Positions 1 to 13,140 of a stretch of DNA of 64,000 bases are shown piece by piece (the stretch's first letter is position 1; every line of letters begins with the position of its first letter). This DNA comes from Sclerurus mexicanus. Lineage: Eukaryota; Chordata; Aves; Passeriformes; Furnariidae. Location: NCBI GenBank assembly GCA_013396755.1, contig VWZF01006905.1, forward strand, positions 423,667 through 487,666, given 5' to 3'. The translations under genes were made by a program, and so were the position numbers. A model generated the notes under the pieces. It had not been told where the DNA came from. It was given only the letters and a program-made list of their open reading frames with translations, and searched no databases.

Positions 1-3000
1 CTCTTAGCTTGTACTCCCTCTGGATCCCAATGGATGCGAGTCTCCATGAATGCATATTCAAAACAGCATATTAGCCTCAGTAGCAAGTGAAATTTGAGCC
101 TGGATGGACCAATTCTAGTTTCAAGACAGATTATGCTGCATCAAACGTAGTAATGATTTGACAGTTCATTTGTGACGAGAGTCCTACAGTCAAGGTTTAA
201 TGTACAGACAGGTGCAGGTGTGCAGCCAGTACCAACAAAATCCAAAGGCTGCCAGTTAGGAAGACTCATGCATGTGCAAAGGTGAAACATGTTTAAGAAA
301 TTAACACCATCTTCTTTGAAGCATTTTGTAGCAATGGTTCTGCAGCCAGACTTTCCTCCTTACACCATTGAGCCCTGGTTCAGGGGGACTGGAAAGGACA
401 GCCCAATATACCACAGTCACTACGTATTACTCCCAGGATGAAACAAATTACAGAACAAGACTGGAAGATGGATTACTTTCTTAACCATAGTCTAGATAAA
501 TAACTGGTGTGCCTTCTGGTAATTTAGGCAAGCTCTGGCTTTGACCCTGGAAAGGGTGCTTGGATGCAAACTGACTAAGCAGGCACCCACAGCATAGGCT
601 GAGCAGTGCCAGGCTCTTCCTATGTACGTAGTGGAGGAAGATTTTCAGTTCTTCCGCTGTATTTTCCAGTGTCAATTTTGGGCTCCTCTGCCTCAAAATG
701 CTCTAAAATGTTAATTGCTTTTACCAGGTGGGCACCATACACATATGAGATTTTTTTTCTTTCCTTTGTGATTCTTAAGACAGAGAGAGAACTTTTAACC
801 TGTATATTCCTGTTTTTTGAACTAAACTTGTCTTGAGAGATCAGAAATTCTTGAAATAATATCAAATAAATTTTGATGAGTTAAAAATAAATAATTTAAG
901 CATACCATAAAATTCATACACTTACAGCCTTTGCTACACAGACGTTTAAGTACTAATTAGCTGACATGTTCTGGTAGCCAGAAAACTCCACGTAAGCTCA
1001 GGAAGAGTCATTGCTTGACAGGATCTTCACATAACTCTGTGAAATTTATGCCATAGGGCAGGAAACCAAGCTCAGGGGGACTGCCCTCACCTCTTTACCT
1101 CTGCGGTGACCAGGCATTCAATATGCAGGTACAAGGGGGCTGGGTGCACCACATTTCCCTTCAATAAGATTTGGTGTAAACCCAATGTGTATTAGGCATG
1201 ATTTGCTATTGGTATGAGGAGTTACCTGCAACAGAACTGAAAAGCACTCAAACCACAGCAAAACTTCCATCACCGATATTTACTCCATATGATTGTGGTT
1301 ATATACCTGTACCTACTTCAAGTTAAAATGCAACATCTTCTATTTGAAGGGACATTTCCTATAAATATTTAATTCACAGGTTCCAGATCTTAAGGTTTTC
1401 CACACAACCGTTTCACCAGGACATGGTCAAAAGAGCCATGAAACCTCCCAAATTACAAGAGTTCCTATTCTTCCAGTGTGTAGCATGACTCTTTCAGCAC
1501 CACAAAAGAATCTCAATCTCATCATAAACTCTAAATAAATATCAGCTGTAATGACTGCTGGTTCAATTGAATCCTCCCAGAAAGTGTAGGGCCACACATC
1601 TTCACCGTGACGATGCTGAATGGATTGCTTAGTCAGGCATCCTGGTATCCTCTATGTTTTTTTTCCTATTACAAGTTAGTTTTGGAGGAATGTGAGGAAC
1701 AAGTTTTACCATCTTCACAGTTTTACTTGTTTTTTTCTTTTACCTTCAGAAGAGTCAAAATGGGCTGGGAGGTGCAGCAAGGGAAGTATCCTGAAACGGC
1801 ACAGCTCCTGTCATGGATGGACTGAGGACAGCACTTCCTCTTGCCAGGGCTGTGCAGAGAAGGGTGATTTCTCCCAGCTGGCCTCCAGTTGCCTTGGCTG
1901 GTTTTATTACGACCAGCTGGCTGATACCAAAGCCCCAGAACACTCATCCCTAAGTACTGCACTTCTCATGAGCCAAATGATTGAGTAGCTGCCTTCATTG
2001 TGTTACAAGGCGGCAAAGTTACCATCAAAGTGGATTTGGGAGCAATCCCACTGACTAAGAAGTCTGGATTTGGGAACATTTTAGCCCCATACTGTGGGAA
2101 TTGATTCACATTGATTGGTCCCCAAAGCAATGGGCCTGAGCCAGTTTCTTCTCTTGGGAGAAGGGCTGTGCCAGGGGCTTTATCACATTGTTTTAAAACC
2201 TATTTGGCCTAAGAGCCCACCAAAAAATGTACAGATGCTGTTTTGTGATGGCACACACATGCCCTGCGTGGAAGAGCAACACTATCAGGAGATGTGACTA
2301 CAGACCTTTTCTGTTTACAAGGTAGTTATATAAGATATAAATGAAGTACCAGTTTGCGTAGCTTTAGTTTGCTTCTGAGCTTCACCAAAATGGGGATATT
2401 ATAAAGTCTTTGCAGTACTGAAGAATCAGGGACTAGTAGTCATTGCAGGCAGAATAACAAGATATCACCAACATCACAGACATTGGTCAGACACACAAAC
2501 ATAGGTGTACATATAATATCAGCATTTTTAAACATTTCTCCTCACTCACCAACTCAATAGGTACTTCTAAGTAACAGTCATGGCTTGGATATCATCCAGT
2601 CACTATCCATAATGTATTTTGAGAGCTAGGGGAGGTAAGGGAAGCGACAAACCTGCACAATCACATTAAATTTCTCATTTAGGTCTACTTACATATTTAT
2701 GAATTCATCAGCAGTAGCGGTTTGAGATCATGCAGCTCTTTACCTCCTGGTTTCTGCCATGTATGCTTACTGAGATTTAGAGAGTGGACTCTGATTTTCT
2801 TCTTCTCAACACTCTGGAAGAGTTATATGGAATCATTAATCATGAAAATCAGTATCATTCTAAATATCAATCTTTGATAAGATGCTAAATGCCATTCTTA
2901 CTAGATGTCACATATTATGTTCATATTTTGTACCCTCTTCAAATCTGCTCATGCAGAGTGTAAACCAGCATCACAGCTAATACATTACAGCAGGAAGACC

Positions 3001-4177
3001 TGGTCTTTGTTGCCTGTTGCTTCAGAAGCATCAGATTACAATGATGTTTAACAGAGGCTTTTTTTTTCCCCTCCCCTCCATTGAATGCTTCAAACCAGTT
3101 TGGCAATCTTAAAAGGTTAATGAGTACTGACTGCTACAGAATGCCAAACTGATTTAATTCAGAAAATGAGAAAACATTCCTAAAATGTAATCAGCTGTCA
3201 CTTAGGAAATGACATACAACAAGATAGGGGTGTTTTACATTTCGTTTGCTAAGCATGACCTCTGAGAGGTCTGGAGGAAAACGTCAGGTGGTTCCTGTGC
3301 AAAATACATCTCTCTCCAGAATTGTTTTTACCTGGCAAAGCAAACAGCGGTCATTCAATGCCCTGGTTTCTGTCCCTCCAAGTTGTCACCGCCTTGATGC
3401 TCTCTTTCAGAGTGCTGCATGTTGCACGTGTCTCATTGAGTGGCAGTTTTTACGCATCCCAGCGCTCCTCCAGAATCTCAGGATGATCTGAGCACAGCAC
3501 AGCTGGGACAGGGCAGAGGAACTCAGCAGTTCCAGGACCACCTCCTTGTATTTGGAGATGGCTGTGCGGGGCTGAAGGAAGTCTCCTTGTCCTTTCTGGA
3601 AGAGTAGAGAAAAATGAGACTAGTGTGTGGGTGAGAGCAGTAAGAGAAGATAGCATTTCTTTCATCTGTGCAGACCACATACCCAGGAGCAATCCTCCAC
3701 CAACAGCCTTTTCATACCCATCAACTGCAGAGCTTCAGATACCTCACGCTCCTGCCTCCTTATCAACATCTGCTGCAGGTTGGTTTGGCAGGCCCGTGTT
3801 CTACAGCTTTGTAAATCTTGGAAAGAATTGTAGAAATTACATCATTTTTCCTGAATTTAAATGTAAAGCAATTTTAAATTGTTACCGGAATTAAGACAAT
3901 CTTTTTAAATATTATGATCTCAGACCAAAAGCAATGTCTTACAGATCTTCAGACACTACAATTTCCTGTGATTCCAAAGTTCTTGTGATGGAAATGAGCT
4001 CTGAGATGGCTGCCAGATCCTGTCCCTTTTCACAGCACCATCCTGCTGTGCTTTTTGCACACCTCTGCACTGCTAAAGCCTTTAGTAGCGAGACCTCACA
4101 TGGAATGCTTTTCATCTACAAGCAGTAAAGATACATCACTTTTATTTCTTTTATAGAGTAAAATAAAAAAATCCATC
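1..4177. other. AT-rich non-coding stretch, no gene recognised
   Basis: I see no coding exon, RNA gene or recognisable transposon here. Open frames of 60-98 codons occur on both strands (for example around 1690-1990 and 3625-3895), but they overlap one another in different frames and show no domain or family resemblance. A polypyrimidine run lies at about 3059-3080. This is background of the kind found in long introns or intergenic DNA. Confidence 0.7.
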
Positions 4178-4256
4178 TTGGGTGACTTGCCAAAGGCTGC
4201 TGAAGATCCAGAGCATGGTCCAGTCTTGCTGCCTTCCTAGCTCAGGTTTTCTGCAG
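4178..4256 (+). repeat. Possible MIR-type SINE relic
   Basis: The words GGTGACTTGCCAAAGG (from 4180) and the following segment ending near TTTTCTGCAG follow the order of the conserved 3' part of MIR elements, where a 'gtgacttgcccaagg' word precedes a stretch reading towards 'ggtcttctgac'. The match is short and diverged, so chance resemblance is possible. MIRs are ancient tRNA-derived SINEs found as faint relics in bird genomes. Confidence 0.3.
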
Positions 4257-7200
4257 TCTCAGTGCCCAGCTCCACAAAATTCCTGGGAACAACCCCCAGA
4301 ACTTTTCTGAAATAATACGCAAACAAACCATTATTAGGTGGAAGTTATTTGCTGATATTGTTGGAATATGATAAAATGTGCTTACAGCACTGCTCTTCTA
4401 ATCACTTTGCCCCTGCACTGCACTCTGTAGCATAATCTTGATTCATAATCAAGAACAGTATTTATTACAAAAATTTCATCCATTTTAACTCAAGAATTTT
4501 TAATTTTTTTTCTTACCAGTTGTATTTAGTGAGCCTCACTTCCTGTCAGCAGAAGGAGCCCTTCTTGCTTGATCTCCAAATATACAGAAGTAGTACAATG
4601 TGTTTCTGCTTATTACCCAGCATAAGCCACCTTCCATACATTCTGAATGTATCAAGAATGCTGTAAAGTTTAAATTGGGCTATCTTAATTAACTATGTTT
4701 TTAAGAGTTTGTAGGCAATTTCAGAGCAGGGCTTTACCATATTAACCGTTTCACAAGGAGGAAGCAGAATTTAAACAGAGGAAACAAACACAAACACATT
4801 CTTTATTTGATGGCAATGAAATTCATTTAAAAAAAAAGTGGGATTGCAATAAACTAATTTTTTTTCTTTTTTTGCATAGCAGCTTCCTATAGACAGTATT
4901 TAATGAACTAGTCAATAAATCCAGTTGACAAAAACTGAAGTAAATTCTAATTCTTCATAGAAAATGTCACCTAAAATCCTAAAAAATAACTCTATTTTTA
5001 TCATATTTGGAGTTTGTGTAAGTCTAATAACATTTCAGTTTACCTGCAGTAATGATGGTTTCCTTAATCGTCTCTTATTTAATAGCATATAGGGAGAAGC
5101 AATACCAGACTCCTGGAATCTGAAAGTAGGCACGGAAAAGAAGTTCCTTGCCATTAACTGAGAGGTTTTCCTGCCTGCCAGCTCAATGCAAAGAATTACT
5201 ATAAAGAAGTAGTATTCTGATTCTTTTCAGAGAAGTTCTGGTGTTGGTTATATGTCCGATACAATACAAGCAGATACATGGAAAAAGAAAGCATTATTAG
5301 GTTTCACAGCGCACTTTGAGAAAATTTGACAGAAAAGTGAAAAGCAAAATTTGACAGAAGAGCAGCAAGTCTAATGGTTACTGGTGTGTTTCATATGCCT
5401 TTTAAATAACAAAAAGGACAAAAGAAATGGAAGAAAATTATTTTCTAGCTCACTTATGTCCAAGCATCTGGGGTTTTTTCCCAACAACTCATAAACAAAT
5501 AGAAGGAGAGTAGTGGAAGGGGTAACAGGGACAAAACAAAACCCTTAAATCCCTACTTGTCTCTTAGCTCATGTGAGCTTTCCTCAAGGACTATCCTATT
5601 CCTTACTAAAACACGAGAGACACGCCCTGAGCACCTCTGAGCCCCGTCAGGGTCCTGGGCAGGCTGCAATGCCTGTGGAAGGTTTGGGAGTGAGACCCTG
5701 TAGTTCCCTCTGCCTGAGAAGCCCAAAACACAGCCCATGGGGCTGGCACACATTTCCTGCCTTACCTTCCTTCTGTAGGGTCTTCAAGTTATAAGCTTAG
5801 TAGCAGACTGAAAACTCTCTGAGACAAGCAGGAGGGCCTGATTTAAAAGAGTGGTTCTGCAGCAACACAAAGGAGTAGTTATTAATAACATTAATATCTA
5901 GTAGCTTATGCTTCAATAGTATGCTTGTTGAGAATAATAATTTTCAAGTTAATCAGCTGATACTTTGTTCAGGATCAGCAATAAGAGCTCCACGTCACAT
6001 CACCCTCTGCTGATGCTGGATGCATAGGACAGTGGCTCTGGTAAAATACAGTGACACCCACAGCTATCACAGCATTCCCAGGTCTAGCAATCAATAGAAA
6101 GGATCCTCTCACGCTCATTTTCTATCACCTCTTTAATGTCTTTATTGATACAGTACTTAAGGTTTGTCATTAGCTCGTACATATTCCTATATCCTCTCTC
6201 TTTTGCAGTTTGAAGTACCACACAAACAATAAGAAACAAAATTTATTACTTTTCAAAGCAGGCAGGAATGTTTAAAGGTTACTGCATAGTATGGTTTGGC
6301 ATAAATCTGTTGACTCTCTGAGGCTGGTACTTCAGATCATGTGAAAACTACACATTTATATAAGGATTCTCACAATTCTGAATGGATATTAAGTACAAAA
6401 TTATTTACAATCATTTATTTCAATGAAGACCAAGAATCAAAAATTGAACCATGCAGTGAATCAAATGACCACTGTATGGGGCTGCACTGACTTGCAGAAC
6501 ACCCCATTTCTCCACCCCAAGCTGCAGTGTCCTGACCATGGTGCCTGCTCACCTCCTCCCACAGCACCAGGCTTACGTGCCCTCCCAGACTCCAGCTGCG
6601 CCTGTGTTTTCAGAGCCAAAAGGAGAAGTAGCGTGGCTGCCCACCCTTGATGTAGCTGTACCACACCTTTCAACTCATCCTTGTGTTTGTGCTTACCTGA
6701 AATTTAGAGATAAATTGTACATTGATGAAACTAGATGTGGGTGAAAAAGAAAAATTAAAAACTGCTGGATATGAAGTGTTTTGAAAATAAATTACTTGCT
6801 TCCTTAGTCATGTGTAAGAGTAACATTATCCACAGTTAATAAGGCAAACCAAAGACCACCCCGAATAGCCTTTGTGCATGACACTGCCTCAAATCAATGG
6901 CTGAATGCTGGACTTCACTTCTATGTATGAAAATTATATGATATATATATGATTATGAATCTTATCTGTTCACTGATACACTCGTCAGATAATTCCTTCT
7001 TCCTTTTACTTAGCCTGGACAAAGCTCTTTCATCTTGCTAAGACTTTAGAGGATTTTAGAGAGTTGTGGTTTTAACCATTATCCAAGGTGGAGAGGTGAA
7101 GGTACAGCTGGCAACCCTGCCAGCAGCAGGTTACTCCTTACTCCCTAAGAAAACCACACGCACACACAGGTCGCTCCAGTAAACCACAAGTACGACAGCA

Positions 7201-8050
7201 GGGAACTCTAAACTCCAATAATTTGATGAATACACTTAACCAGGCTAAAAAGTTAATCTGCTGTTTGTTTCCCAATACAAATCGTGAAATCAAGGAGTAA
7301 CATTTCCCTTAAAGTCACCCCAAACGTATGGAACCTGCATATAAACCCCAAATTTATTTTGGTCTTCAAAGACCAAAAGAACGAACAGTTCTGCCTAAAC
7401 TCTCAGTAAATTAATAACTGGCACAGAAGTTACTGATTGTCTTATTGTCTGAACATCTCTCCAATCTGACTGATCAAAAGCTGGTCTCTTGCCGTCTTGA
7501 CTGTTCACCTTAAGTGAACCTCAAAATCAAACAAGCACCTCTAATAAAGCAGTTGTGCACTCTGCTGATGCTATTGCAACTTTTGAATGGCTCCGCAAAG
7601 ACAACAATAATGGAAAAAGCTTTCTACAGTTTTGTTTTTGTCAAAATGAATGGCTAAATTGATGTCCTTTTACTAGCTGGCACCAAATATAATGTCCCAG
7701 TCCAGAATCATTACATACTCTTCAGTGATTGCTTTCACTAACAGTAATATTTTCAGAAAGCACTTTGACTAATATGATTTCCCTGTTTCTCAGGACTACC
7801 CAGAGTGAATTCCCTGGCAGTGAAATGGCTGAGTCCATTCCTGGGTGAAGCACCCTTACACAGCTGATAACTCTAGGGAGTTACTGTAGAAAAATCCCAG
7901 AAACCATCAATCCAGTGCACAGCAGCAGGCAGAGGAAAACATCAAGCGGTGTTAGCAAGGGGACAAAGTAATAAACAGGAGGTGATACATTTTCTACAGA
8001 GAAAGATCTTTAATAGCTATAAGCGATAGGGAAGCTCACTTGGACCTGTT
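4257..8050. other. AT-rich non-coding stretch with minor direct repeat
   Basis: No gene or transposon is recognised. There are acceptor-like pyrimidine tracts followed by AG near 4521 and 4880, but no open exon follows them. A slightly GC-richer patch at 6480-6660 carries overlapping frames of about 70 codons that resemble nothing I know. A short run of alternating TA occurs near 6940. Confidence 0.65.
5321..5359 (+). repeat. Two-copy 14-bp direct repeat
   Basis: The 14-mer AAAATTTGACAGAA occurs at 5321-5334 and again at 5346-5359, a period of 25 bp. It looks like a small local duplication. No function is implied. Confidence 0.7.
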
Positions 8051-8220
8051 TGCAGGGCTGGGCACTGCACTGCTGGAAACACAGTACTGCCTTCAAAGGG
8101 TGTACCATAGGGCAACAAAGATAATATCAGGTCTCTGGAATCTAAGATGTAAGAAAAGGTTAAAGGGGTTGAGTTATTCTACCTAGAAAATAAGAGCCTA
8201 AATGACATTTTCACAATTAC
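8051..8220 (+). mobile_element. Old, diverged CR1 LINE fragment
   Basis: The segment follows the order of the C-terminal end of the CR1 reverse-transcriptase region. It has 'caacaaagataat' (8114 onwards, matching the CR1 word for RRATKM), then an AAAAGGTTAAAGGGGTTGAG section and TTCTACCTAGAAAATAAGAG (CR1: 'ttcagcctggagaagag'). Indels and many substitutions show it is old and non-functional. The orientation follows the + strand. The limits are approximate because similarity fades on both sides. Confidence 0.45.
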
Positions 8221-8365
8221 GGGAAGGCTCTGGTAACATTCCTAGGGATACTTCAGTCACAGTGGCAAGACACAAAAAGAGAGGTGTAAACATCAAAATG
8301 GGATTGAAGAAGAATGCAGAGAACTGAGCTACTTCATGCATAGATGATAATAAAAAAAGGGAGTG

Positions 8366-8409
8366 CTCATTCCCATTGAGATCAACAAATAACTGTCATT
8401 GATCTGACG
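8366..8409. repeat. Relic of ancient amniote repeat (possible)
   Basis: The pair CATTCCCATTGAGATCAA and CTGTCATTGATCTGAC resembles the inverted 'tcccattgaagtcaatggg' pair that recurs in bird and reptile genomes as a fragment of an old interspersed repeat. The match is imperfect and short, so this call is tentative. Confidence 0.3.
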
Positions 8410-11400
8410 TAGGTAGGGCTATCATAGAGTAATTCCCAAGATGAACAAAAACTTATTGCACAGCAGTTAAAATGGTATTTTCCTCAGCTATTTATTTCTG
8501 AGCAAAAGCAGCAATGGAAGAGAAACAACCCAAAGAAATAGTTAAATTACAATAGAAAGAACCTGTGAAATTTCTTTCTGCCTGAGAGATCACATCTTGA
8601 AGAATGTTTCTGGATCAGAGTTTTTCTGGTTAGGCACAAAAAGCTGTATTTGTCACAGATGAGAAGCAGATGGCTGTAAACCAAGATTTTACTGCTTTGC
8701 ATCGTTGTCTGTGCATTCAGAGACGGGGAGGAGAAATTGTTGGAAGTTGCCACTTGGGCAAGAAACCAAAGCCATAGGCGTGGGGATCTGTATCCTGGCA
8801 ATCGGGTCACTGTTGAGGCTAATTTAGACAGGAGTATGCCTGCCATTGAAACAAAGCAGCTGTGCTTCTCCTGCCCAGGAGCTCATGTGGGGAGAGAAGG
8901 AGCTTTTGTGATCCCTAACCAAGGAGAAGTATGGGTAACCATCAATTCTGCCTGAAACAGGGGAGAAGCAAGAGCATCCAGCACATTGCAGGAAAGGAAA
9001 TGCTTCCCAAAGCTCTGGCAGAAATGCTGGACAAGCAGCTAAATTCCTTCCCAGAAATAGCTCTGGTGACAATGCAATACCTCCTGGCTCCCTTCAGCCC
9101 ACCTCTTGCAATAAATGTCAGCCTGCAGGCGTATTGGGCATAATTAGCCTATGATAATAAATTACCCACATTTTCAGGAAAATATTAGAGACCATCATTA
9201 TTTGGAATAGAGCTGCATTCAGCTGCGCAACCCTACCTAATATGATGGATGGAGTAGTCACAGCACTGAATACATTTATCTAGAATGAAGTGATTATTTC
9301 AAAGATGAACATAGTCAGAAATAAGTGCATATGAATCATATACTACTGCACACTGGAGAGTATCAGAGTAGCAGGGGTTGTAGGTCAGCTGACCAGCCCA
9401 TAACTTTCAGTTGGTAGATTATTTAACATATATACCCCAGGATTTTAAAGCTCAGTCTCAAAATCCCTCTGAATTTAAAAATTATTCCATGTTTTCTCTT
9501 GGAAGGAGAAAAATGAAAAAAAGATAAAGGAAAGTTGTCTTTCTCCTATCTTAGGGACAATCTTTGGTGTTGATTGACTCCACTGTCTGCCCACAGATGA
9601 ACACATATTGCCCAAAATACCCCAGGCAAGCATATTGTTAAAATAATTTTGATAACATTTTAAGAAAAAGAAAGTAAAAAATTAAGGACTTCTTATAAGA
9701 ACTCACTCATTTCCAACTCACTGCAGGACAAAACAGGAGTCGTTACCATAGAAGAGTCTTAGTAGCTTTACGACAAAGCAATTAATTCCTTTTTGGCACA
9801 TTTCAATTCAAAACAATATTTCCTTGTTCTTTTCCAATCATTTTAGTGAAGCAAAGAAAATCATCCAGGATCATGGACAAGGCTCACAACTCTGTTCTGC
9901 AACAGTACCCTGGCCCTGGTAGAATCTTGCCTGTTTTCCCATGTGTTCTGACAGTAGGTAGGGTCACTGTAGGCATCAGGTTTGCATACCTATGAATGAG
10001 GACACACTGCCTGCTCAAAGCCTGGGGTCTGCGAAGGACTTCGGACAAAATTAGATGCTTTAACAGGGTACGAGAATACGCAGCTGAGCGTAGATTTGCC
10101 TTTCCAAAATGCTGGAGCATGAATATAATTTCTACAATTCTAAAGTTCAGTGAATTTTCAGTCATATTCCATATTCCCATTATCGAGATAGCATTTTTTC
10201 TCCCCTCAATCTGTCCCAACGACAACATTTTTTTTGTCCTTGAAGCCACATTTAGATTTTTGGAACTAGAGGTGTTTTAGTCAGCTTTTGGGGAAGCAGG
10301 TTTACCAACCATAGTAATTATGCAACATCTCCAACTGTGAAAAACTAATAAATGGACCTCTCTTACTGTCAGACTAATGAAAGTATCTGTTTGGATAAGA
10401 AAGCCAAAAGCAATTTTTTAAAAGCTGAAGTTATCTGCTGTTAGACATATTTAAGATGAGTTACCATGACAAGTATGGCTGCCTTTTTTAAGATTTATTG
10501 TGTTTCTTGATGGGTCATCAGTTAAGGATATTTATTACATTGGGCCTCCATTTTAACATCTAAATGTCTTGCTCATTGTAAATCAGAATTTTAAGCTAGT
10601 TTTTAGATATGATGTTACTCATATCCTAAAGTCAAGTCATAAAGAGTGAAAACAATATTGCGTGTGAATCTTTTCCCACACAATATTATAATTGCATAAG
10701 ACTTAATGTAAAGGGATATTTCATTCTATTTAAAATATGTTGTATCTATATGAAATCAAGTCAAACTTTTTTTTTTTTAAGATTTCCCAATAACATTTAA
10801 CTATATTTTAAATCATGGAGATATTTAAAGGTAGGAAGCAATATTATGCCCAAATTGCAATTTTCAAAAAAATTAAGTACTGAATATTTCAAACATACAA
10901 CAAAATTCTGAGAAGTTCAAACATTTTAGGATAATCTGAATATTTGCCTTCATGTGTTTAATACATTTAGGAGGTACCGAAGTAGGTGAATAATGCCTTT
11001 AATAATGCCTGCTGAAAGCAGCATGCCAGTGAGAGCATAAAGCAGTGTGACATTAGGATGTGGTATCCATGTGGTTAAACAAAAATAACTAAAAATTGAT
11101 TGAACAGGGAAGAGCCTTTTATGTCTCAGTCCATACTACAGTAGCTGTGATGCTCAAAGGAAACAATTATATTGAATCTAATTTTTCAGACTTTACAGAA
11201 CAGTCTGTTGCTTTTTCTTTGGATGGAAAGTCTGCACGAAGAGCTGAGTAAGCCTTTTATGCCCTCCTGCACTGAGCTGTCTACACAAAACCTTAATGCA
11301 CTGCTTCAGGGTTAGCGCTCAACCCAGAAAGGGCACTGCCACAGTGTCTCTGCTGTTAGCAGGGAAAAAATTCCCTCTCCTCTGTTTCTCATGCAAAATC

Positions 11401-11875
11401 AGTGTCTCCTCAGCTCTCTTCTCTTTCACTAGATGATGACTAAGAACTTGTCAGGCAGAGTGAACTCCAACATGAACTGGAAATATAAAAAAATACGGTA
11501 TTTTTTTTGTTAGTGCTTTGGGTTCTCACTTGCACGTGATCACAAAAGATTTCTTTACTTTTGGTTAGGGAAGCACTTCACTAATAGTTTGATCATCCTA
11601 AGAAGGCAAGAAGGGGAACATCACACCTTTCCATAGTTAGATTTGTTTCTTCTTAATTCCTGGTCAGTTGAGGAGAAAATTCATTCAAGATTAAGGCAAT
11701 GATAAATTGCAGAACTGGGTAGAGGAAAGGAATAGATTAGGAAAGAGAAAACAGGGAACTTTTTGTTTTCTCTTTTGTTCTTTAATATAATTTTTTTTTC
11801 TCTAAAACTGGTATTTTCAGGTAGCTGCTTTTGCCCTAGCCTAGGTGAAAATTAATATTGAAACTTATTAATCCT
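8410..11875. other. Non-coding stretch, no gene recognised
   Basis: A moderately GC-rich patch at 8730-9140 and another at 9880-10280 hold overlapping open frames on both strands, the longest about 121 codons on the minus strand at 9884-10249. None resembles a known protein and none is bounded by convincing splice sites. The rest is AT-rich, with T or A runs near 10769 and 11770. Confidence 0.6.
11487..11507. repeat. 21-bp A/T-rich palindrome
   Basis: AAAAAAATAC at 11487-11496 is the exact reverse complement of GTATTTTTTT at 11498-11507, with a single central G. It is simple-sequence in character and may reflect slippage rather than function. Confidence 0.7.
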
Positions 11876-12436
11876 TTAGGAACAGGCTTCTCCAGTACAG
11901 GTCCCCTACAGGGTCACAGCAAAACTGCTCCAATGTGGGCTCCTTTCTTCACAGGTCCTGCCAGGACCCTGCTCCAGCATGGGCCTCTCATGGTCTCCTT
12001 CGGGAATCCATCTGCTTCATGGGCTGCAGGTAGATCTCTGCTCCACTGCTGACCATCACGGGCTTCAGGGGGACAGCCCACCTCATTATGGTCTTCACTG
12101 CAGGCTGCAGGGGAATGTCTGTTCTGCTGCCTGGAGCACCACCTTGCCCTCCCCTTCTTCACTGACCTGGGTGCCTGCGGAGATGTTCTTTTCACATATT
12201 CTCACTCCCTTCTTTGGCTCCAGTTGCTTCTGTGTAATGACTTTTTTGCCCCCTTAAATCTGTTATCCCAGCAGTGTTATCACCATTGCTGATGGACTTG
12301 GCCTTGGCCAGTGGTGGTCCGTCTTGGGGCTGGTTGGCATTAGCACCATTGGATAGAGGGGCAGCTTTTACCAGCTTCTCACAGAAGCCACCCCTGTATC
12401 CCCTTCACTACAAAAACCTTGCCACACAAACCCAAT
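11876..12436 (-). mobile_element. Degenerate bird LTR-like repeat, partial
   Basis: This GC-rich block differs sharply from the AT-rich flanks. I recognise its text as a dispersed bird repeat with LTR-like organisation. On the minus strand, starting near 12436, it reads through a decayed CCAAT-like site (about 12291-12295) and a TATTTAAG-like TATA site (12254-12260), then into a zone of short imperfect repeats built on GGAGCAG / CTGCAGCCC words (about 12150-11900). The low-coordinate end appears truncated, since nothing like the rest of an R/U5 region follows. There is no associated gag, pol or env coding sequence. The family assignment comes from memory of similar bird sequences. A CR1 5' promoter region is an alternative. 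Overlapping open frames of up to 93 codons are by-products of the GC content. Confidence 0.55.
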
Positions 12437-13080
12437 ATAATTTCCTATGTATAGTTTACACATCTACGAAAAAGACACACGCTTGCAAATTTTGATACGC
12501 AAATAATTACATGACTAGAACTCAGTGATTAGAAGAAAGAGGTTGCCACGTTAGTAACACCAATGAATACCCTCTCTGTCAAGGCAGAATTAAGTCATCA
12601 TATTTCCTTAAGTGTTAGAAAAACCTTCCTTTATAAACTTGAACTGGAATATGGAATAGAGATGTAATGATCCTCTGCTTTGGTTTTCTGATAGTTTGAC
12701 TCAAATCCCAAATCTCTGAAGGTATAAGACAAATAGGAGACTTTCTCAAATTAATTTGCTAAAAGAACAGGTAATCATGAAAATTATCCCAACATTTGAT
12801 GACAGGTAAGCCTTTGGTCATGCACACCCAGTCACCCACGCATCCTGTCACTGAAAACAAAGGATGCATATCAGAACTGAATTGCTAGGAAACCACTGCA
12901 AAAGAGCTGTTCATATATACACAGGTTAAGTAATTAGTAAATAAGCAGCAGCTCATATGAAGCTGCTGCATCCTCAGCAAACTTACAAAGCCACCAGAGG
13001 CAGCAGGTCAAAACCATAAATTTTTTTCATTGTCATTCTGCAGTTATGTTGCAATTATTCAATGTAATGCACTAAATAGA
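12437..13080. other. AT-rich non-coding stretch
   Basis: No gene is recognised. The only structured feature is the short hairpin at 12945-12969, listed separately. Confidence 0.65.
12945..12969. repeat. 9-bp stem inverted repeat
   Basis: GCAGCAGCT (12945-12953) and AGCTGCTGC (12961-12969) are exact reverse complements around a 7-nt loop CATATGA. It is short, and such stems arise by chance in a window this size. Confidence 0.7.
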
Positions 13081-13140
13081 GGGTCAGGCTTTTTCCACAA
13101 AAGGCAATGTCAAAACTCCAATTGACTTCAATGGGAACAG
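13081..13140. repeat. Relic of ancient amniote interspersed repeat
   Basis: GGGTCAGGCTTTTTCCAC followed by CAATTGACTTCAATGGGAA matches a word pattern ('...aactcccattgacttcaatggga...') that recurs through bird, turtle and crocodile DNA as part of an old dispersed repeat. Only this fragment is readable. I do not name the family. Confidence 0.45.

Noticed and set aside
1561..1575. GGTTCAATTGAATCC, resembling a tRNA T-arm
   Set aside because: The spacing is wrong for the T-loop consensus and there is no A box or acceptor stem nearby.
9884..10280. 121-codon minus and 94-codon plus open frames
   Set aside because: They overlap on opposite strands, resemble no protein family, and have no convincing splice sites; length is within chance for 64 kb.
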